In this document: positions 6,396 through 8,648 of the stretch, piece after piece
How positions within the stretch are numbered: the first letter of the stretch is position 1
Layout: every line of letters begins with the position of its first letter
Origin: an uncultured Clostridia bacterium
GTDB lineage: Bacteria; Bacillota; Clostridia; Oscillospirales; Acutalibacteraceae
Assembly: GCA_945971755.1 (NCBI GenBank)
Contig: CAMFPJ010000056.1
Span: 1 to 8,648 of the forward strand
Length of the DNA stretch: 8,648 nt
Direction: 5' to 3'
Position numbers and translations under genes: made by a program
The notes under the pieces: model-generated
Database searches by the model: none
The model's input: only the letters and a program-made list of their open reading frames with translations
What the model was told of the DNA's origin: nothing

Positions 6396-8342
6396 TTAAT
6401 TTAACGCTTTTGTTGCGATTTCTTCGTTAAGCTTTGCGATAAGGTCGGAAACCGCCATGGAACCGATGTCTCCCTCGCCGCGTTTTCTTACTGAAACTGT
6501 TTTTTCTTCAACTTCCTTGTCACCGACAACAAGCATATAGTTAATCTTTTGAAGCTGTGCTTCACGAATTTTGTAGCCAATCTTTTCGCTTCTGTCATCA
6601 ACCTCTACTCTCATGCCGTACTTCTCAAGTTCAGACTTGATTTCGTATGCTCTTTCATGGTGACGGTCGGCAATCGGAAGAACTTTAACCTGAACAGGCG
6701 AGAGCCAAAGCGGGAATGCACCTGCATACTTTTCAATAAGCAAAGCGAGTGTTCTCTCATAGCATCCGATTGAAGTTCTGTGAATAATATACGGGTTTTT
6801 CTTTGTTCCGTCAGCGTCAACATATTCCATACCGAATTTTTCGGCAAGAAGCTGGTCAATCTGAATTGTGATAAGCGTATCTTCCTTGCCGTGAACATTT
6901 TTAATTTGAATATCAAGCTTCGGACCGTAGAATGCAGCTTCGCCAACACCGATTTTATACGGAATTTCAAGGTGATTGAGGATTTTCTCCATAATTCCCT
7001 GAGCCTCTGCCCACTGCTCGTCTGTGCCGATATACTTGTCTCTGTCGTTAGGATCCCACTGTGAGAATCTGTATGATACGTCTTCATAAAGTCCGAGTGT
7101 TTTAAGCATATAAATCGCAAGTTCAAGACAGCCCTTGAATTCTTCTTCAAGCTGGTCCGGGCGGCACATAAGGTGTCCTTCTGAAATTGTGAATTGACGG
7201 ACACGGATAAGACCGTGCATTTCGCCTGATGCTTCGTTTCTGAAAAGAGTTGATGTTTCGTTATAACGAAGCGGCAAATCTCTGTAACTTCTTGCTCTGT
7301 TAAGATATGCCTGATACTGGAACGGGCAAGTCATAGGACGGAGTGCGAAGCACTCTTTGCTTTCGTCTGTTGGGTCACCCAAAACAAACATACCGTCAAG
7401 ATAGTGGTCCCAGTGTCCTGAAATCTTATAAAGGTCGCTTTTTGCCATAAACGGTGTTTTTGTTAAGAGCCAACCGCGTCTTTGTTCTTCGTCTTCGACA
7501 AATCTTTGAAGAAGCTGAATGATTCTTGCGCCTTTCGGAAGCATAATCGGAAGACCCTGACCGATAACATCACTTGTTGTGAAGAGTTCAAGCTCTCTGC
7601 CGAGTTTATTATGGTCTCTCTTCTTTGCTTCTTCAATTCTCTGAAGATGTTCTTCAAGCTCGGCGGCTTTCGGGAAGGCAACGCCGTAAATTCTTTGAAG
7701 CATCTTATTCTTTTCGTCACCGCGCCAATATGCGCCTGTGCAGGAGGTAAGCTTGAATGCTTTTACTGCACCGGTTGACATAATGTGCGGTCCTGCGCAA
7801 AGCTCATTAAAATCACCCTGTTTATAGAAAGTAATTTTTTCACCGTTATTTGCGTGCTCTTCAATGAGCTCATATTTATAGATTTCGCCGTTCTCTTTGA
7901 AATAATCAAGTGCAGCCTCGGGCTCCATTTCATACTTTTCAAGCGGTAAATCTTCTTTGACGATTTTCTTCATTTCTGCCTCGATTTTTTCGAGAATTTC
8001 AGGTGTGAAATTTATTTCCGAGTCAAAGTCATAATAAAAGCCGTTGTCAATAGCAGGGCCGATAGCAAGTTTTGTGTCGGGATAAAGGCGTTTAACTGCT
8101 TGTGCAAGGATATGTGACGCCGTGTGCCAAAAAGTCTTTTTACCGTCAAGGTCTTCTCCGAAGGTTACAATTTCAAGTGTGCAGTCCTCTGTTACAGGGG
8201 TGCGCAAATCACAGTATTCACCGTTAATTCTTCCGCCTACCGCAGCTTTGTAAAGTCCCATACCGATTGACTTTGCAATTTCTGCAATTGTGATGCCACT
8301 TTGAAATTCCTTGACATCATCTCTTAAAGTTACTTTAATCAT
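6396..8342 (-). CDS. thrS: Threonyl-tRNA synthetase
   Basis: This 648-aa class II synthetase charges tRNA-Thr in the cytoplasm. Domains in order are TGS (about 1-61), the editing/SAD domain (about 65-225), the catalytic core (about 245-545) and the anticodon-binding domain (about 550-645). The editing site that removes mischarged Ser is intact: H73, H77, C182 and H186, at the same positions as in E. coli. The catalytic zinc ligands align as C339, H390 and H521. Two core motifs differ from the textbook form: MTCPFQ in place of MNCPGH, and ISEGH in place of the DDAH-type motif. Motif 3 is present as HRTSIGCYER. The start is the ATG at 8342, giving MIKVTLRDD, with GAAAGGAG at 8357-8350, 7 nt upstream. 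The frame is open to an ATG at 8435, but those 31 codons read through the T-box and terminator. Expression is controlled by the upstream T-box. Confidence -1.
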   Translation of the reverse strand: MIKVTLRDDVKEFQSGITIAEIAKSIGMGLYKAAVGGRINGEYCDLRTPVTEDCTLEIVTFGEDLDGKKTFWHTASHILAQAVKRLYPDTKLAIGPAIDNGFYYDFDSEINFTPEILEKIEAEMKKIVKEDLPLEKYEMEPEAALDYFKENGEIYKYELIEEHANNGEKITFYKQGDFNELCAGPHIMSTGAVKAFKLTSCTGAYWRGDEKNKMLQRIYGVAFPKAAELEEHLQRIEEAKKRDHNKLGRELELFTTSDVIGQGLPIMLPKGARIIQLLQRFVEDEEQRRGWLLTKTPFMAKSDLYKISGHWDHYLDGMFVLGDPTDESKECFALRPMTCPFQYQAYLNRARSYRDLPLRYNETSTLFRNEASGEMHGLIRVRQFTISEGHLMCRPDQLEEEFKGCLELAIYMLKTLGLYEDVSYRFSQWDPNDRDKYIGTDEQWAEAQGIMEKILNHLEIPYKIGVGEAAFYGPKLDIQIKNVHGKEDTLITIQIDQLLAEKFGMEYVDADGTKKNPYIIHRTSIGCYERTLALLIEKYAGAFPLWLSPVQVKVLPIADRHHERAYEIKSELEKYGMRVEVDDRSEKIGYKIREAQLQKINYMLVVGDKEVEEKTVSVRKRGEGDIGSMAVSDLIAKLNEEIATKALN

Positions 8343-8349
8343 ATATATT

Positions 8350-8357
8350 CTCCTTTC
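8350..8357 (-). promoter_or_regulatory. Ribosome binding site of thrS
   Basis: GAAAGGAG on the - strand lies 7 nt before the ATG at 8342 and directly after the T run of the leader terminator. It fixes the start of thrS at 8342 rather than 8435. Confidence -1.
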
Positions 8358-8400
8358 AAAAAAGAAAAAGCACTTCACCCTGAAAACAGGATGAAATGCT
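8358..8400 (-). terminator. Conditional terminator of the thrS T-box
   Basis: A 14-bp stem pairs 8400-8387 with 8382-8369 (AGCATTTCATCCTG with CAGGGTGAAGTGCT, G-T pairs included) around a four-base loop. An 11-nt tract of T with one C follows (8368-8358). Its 5' arm is the 3' arm of the antiterminator, as expected for a T-box switch. Confidence -1.
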
Positions 8401-8605
8401 AAAAAATACATTCCACGGTTCCACCCGTATTGCAAGTAAAAAACTTGCCGCTCAAAAACTTTAACGCAGTTATACGGAATATCTTAATCGAAGCTTTCGA
8501 TATTCGCTCGGGAGCGGTCACAAATCCAAAACTTTTATTGCTCTTTTCAGCTAATAGAGCAACTCTCTTGAAAAGCAGGAGCAGGAAATGTGTTCTCCGT
8601 CAACG
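8358..8605 (-). promoter_or_regulatory. T-box riboswitch (threonine) upstream of thrS
   Basis: The leader senses uncharged tRNA-Thr and lets transcription enter thrS when threonine charging is low. Stem I: helices 8595-8598 with 8511-8514 (GGAG/CTCC) and 8584-8592 with 8519-8527 flank an internal loop carrying ACC (8518-8516), a Thr codon and the likely specifier. An AAGAGAG motif (8569-8563) and an apical 7-bp hairpin (8556-8562 with 8538-8544) with GCTGAAA follow. Stem III: GAATATC at 8505-8499 with GATATTC at 8483-8477. Antiterminator: ACGGG (8428-8424), the 7-nt TGGAACC bulge (8423-8417) that meets the tRNA acceptor end, GTGGAATG (8416-8409) with CATTTCAT (8398-8391), and CCTGT (8390-8386) closing on ACGGG. 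The last two segments are also the 5' arm of the terminator, so the folds exclude each other. The promoter, and perhaps the outermost base of Stem I, lie beyond the contig end. Confidence -1.
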
Positions 8606-8648
8606 CTGTCTCTTATACACATCTGACGCTGCCGACGAAGGCTTAGGT
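8606..8648. other. Nextera sequencing adapter and i5 index (not genomic)
   Basis: Bases 8606-8624 are the Tn5 mosaic end CTGTCTCTTATACACATCT, and 8625-8638 (GACGCTGCCGACGA) complete the Nextera read-2-side adapter read-through. Bases 8639-8646 (AGGCTTAG) are the reverse complement of CTAAGCCT, the i5 index listed as S508. The final GT begins the P5 flow-cell sequence. Untrimmed adapter was carried into the assembly and should be removed; genomic sequence ends at 8605. Confidence -1.

Noticed and set aside
6611..7204. A 197-codon open frame on the - strand in another frame within thrS
   Set aside because: It lies wholly inside the well-supported thrS gene, and its translation is Arg/Ser/Leu-rich with no recognisable family or ribosome binding site; it is a shadow of thrS.
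1..8605. A search for mobile elements, CRISPR arrays, toxin-antitoxin pairs or defence genes
   Set aside because: No transposase, integrase, terminal repeats, array or defence-type gene is present; apart from the points reported, this is conserved chromosomal sequence.

Overview
The window is AT-rich, low-GC DNA from an endospore-forming Bacillota, most likely a clostridial (Oscillospirales/Ruminococcaceae-like) bacterium. This rests on the complete cotJA-cotJB-cotJC spore-coat cluster, the strong GGAGG-type ribosome binding sites, the T-box control of thrS, and the style of the proteins; no marker gene fixes the genus. The last 43 bases are not genomic. They are a Nextera (Tn5) sequencing adapter with an index read-through, so the DNA is the end of an assembled contig and real sequence stops at 8605.

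Left part (1-2997, + strand). A 5'-truncated surface protein with two BIG2 immunoglobulin-like domains, a Ser/Glu/Thr-rich stalk and a C-terminal membrane anchor is followed 10 nt later by nfo, encoding the AP endonuclease IV, and then a terminator. Next comes cotJA-cotJB-cotJC, tightly coupled (4-nt overlap, then a 6-nt gap), ending in a CotJC of the manganese-catalase fold with all five expected metal ligands. A bidirectional terminator separates it from the opposite-strand genes.

Middle part (3015-4585, - strand). A sigma-A-like promoter leads into a PHP-domain phosphoesterase (TrpH / RNase AM-like, GTG start), followed 50 nt later by an unrecognised 184-aa alpha-helical protein.

Right part (4717-8605, - strand). 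A complete or nearly complete T-box riboswitch precedes thrS (threonyl-tRNA synthetase), and a tail-anchored calcineurin-like metallophosphoesterase follows only 20 nt after thrS, before its own terminator. The T-box antiterminator and terminator can be drawn base by base and are mutually exclusive, so threonine-tRNA charging should control both genes.

Most of the window is ordinary conserved chromosome. I found no mobile element, CRISPR array or defence system. The points worth a second look are the adapter artefact, the false 31-residue N-terminal extension of thrS that reads through the T-box, the phosphoesterase placed under T-box control with an altered GNHD motif, and the variant ThrRS core motifs.
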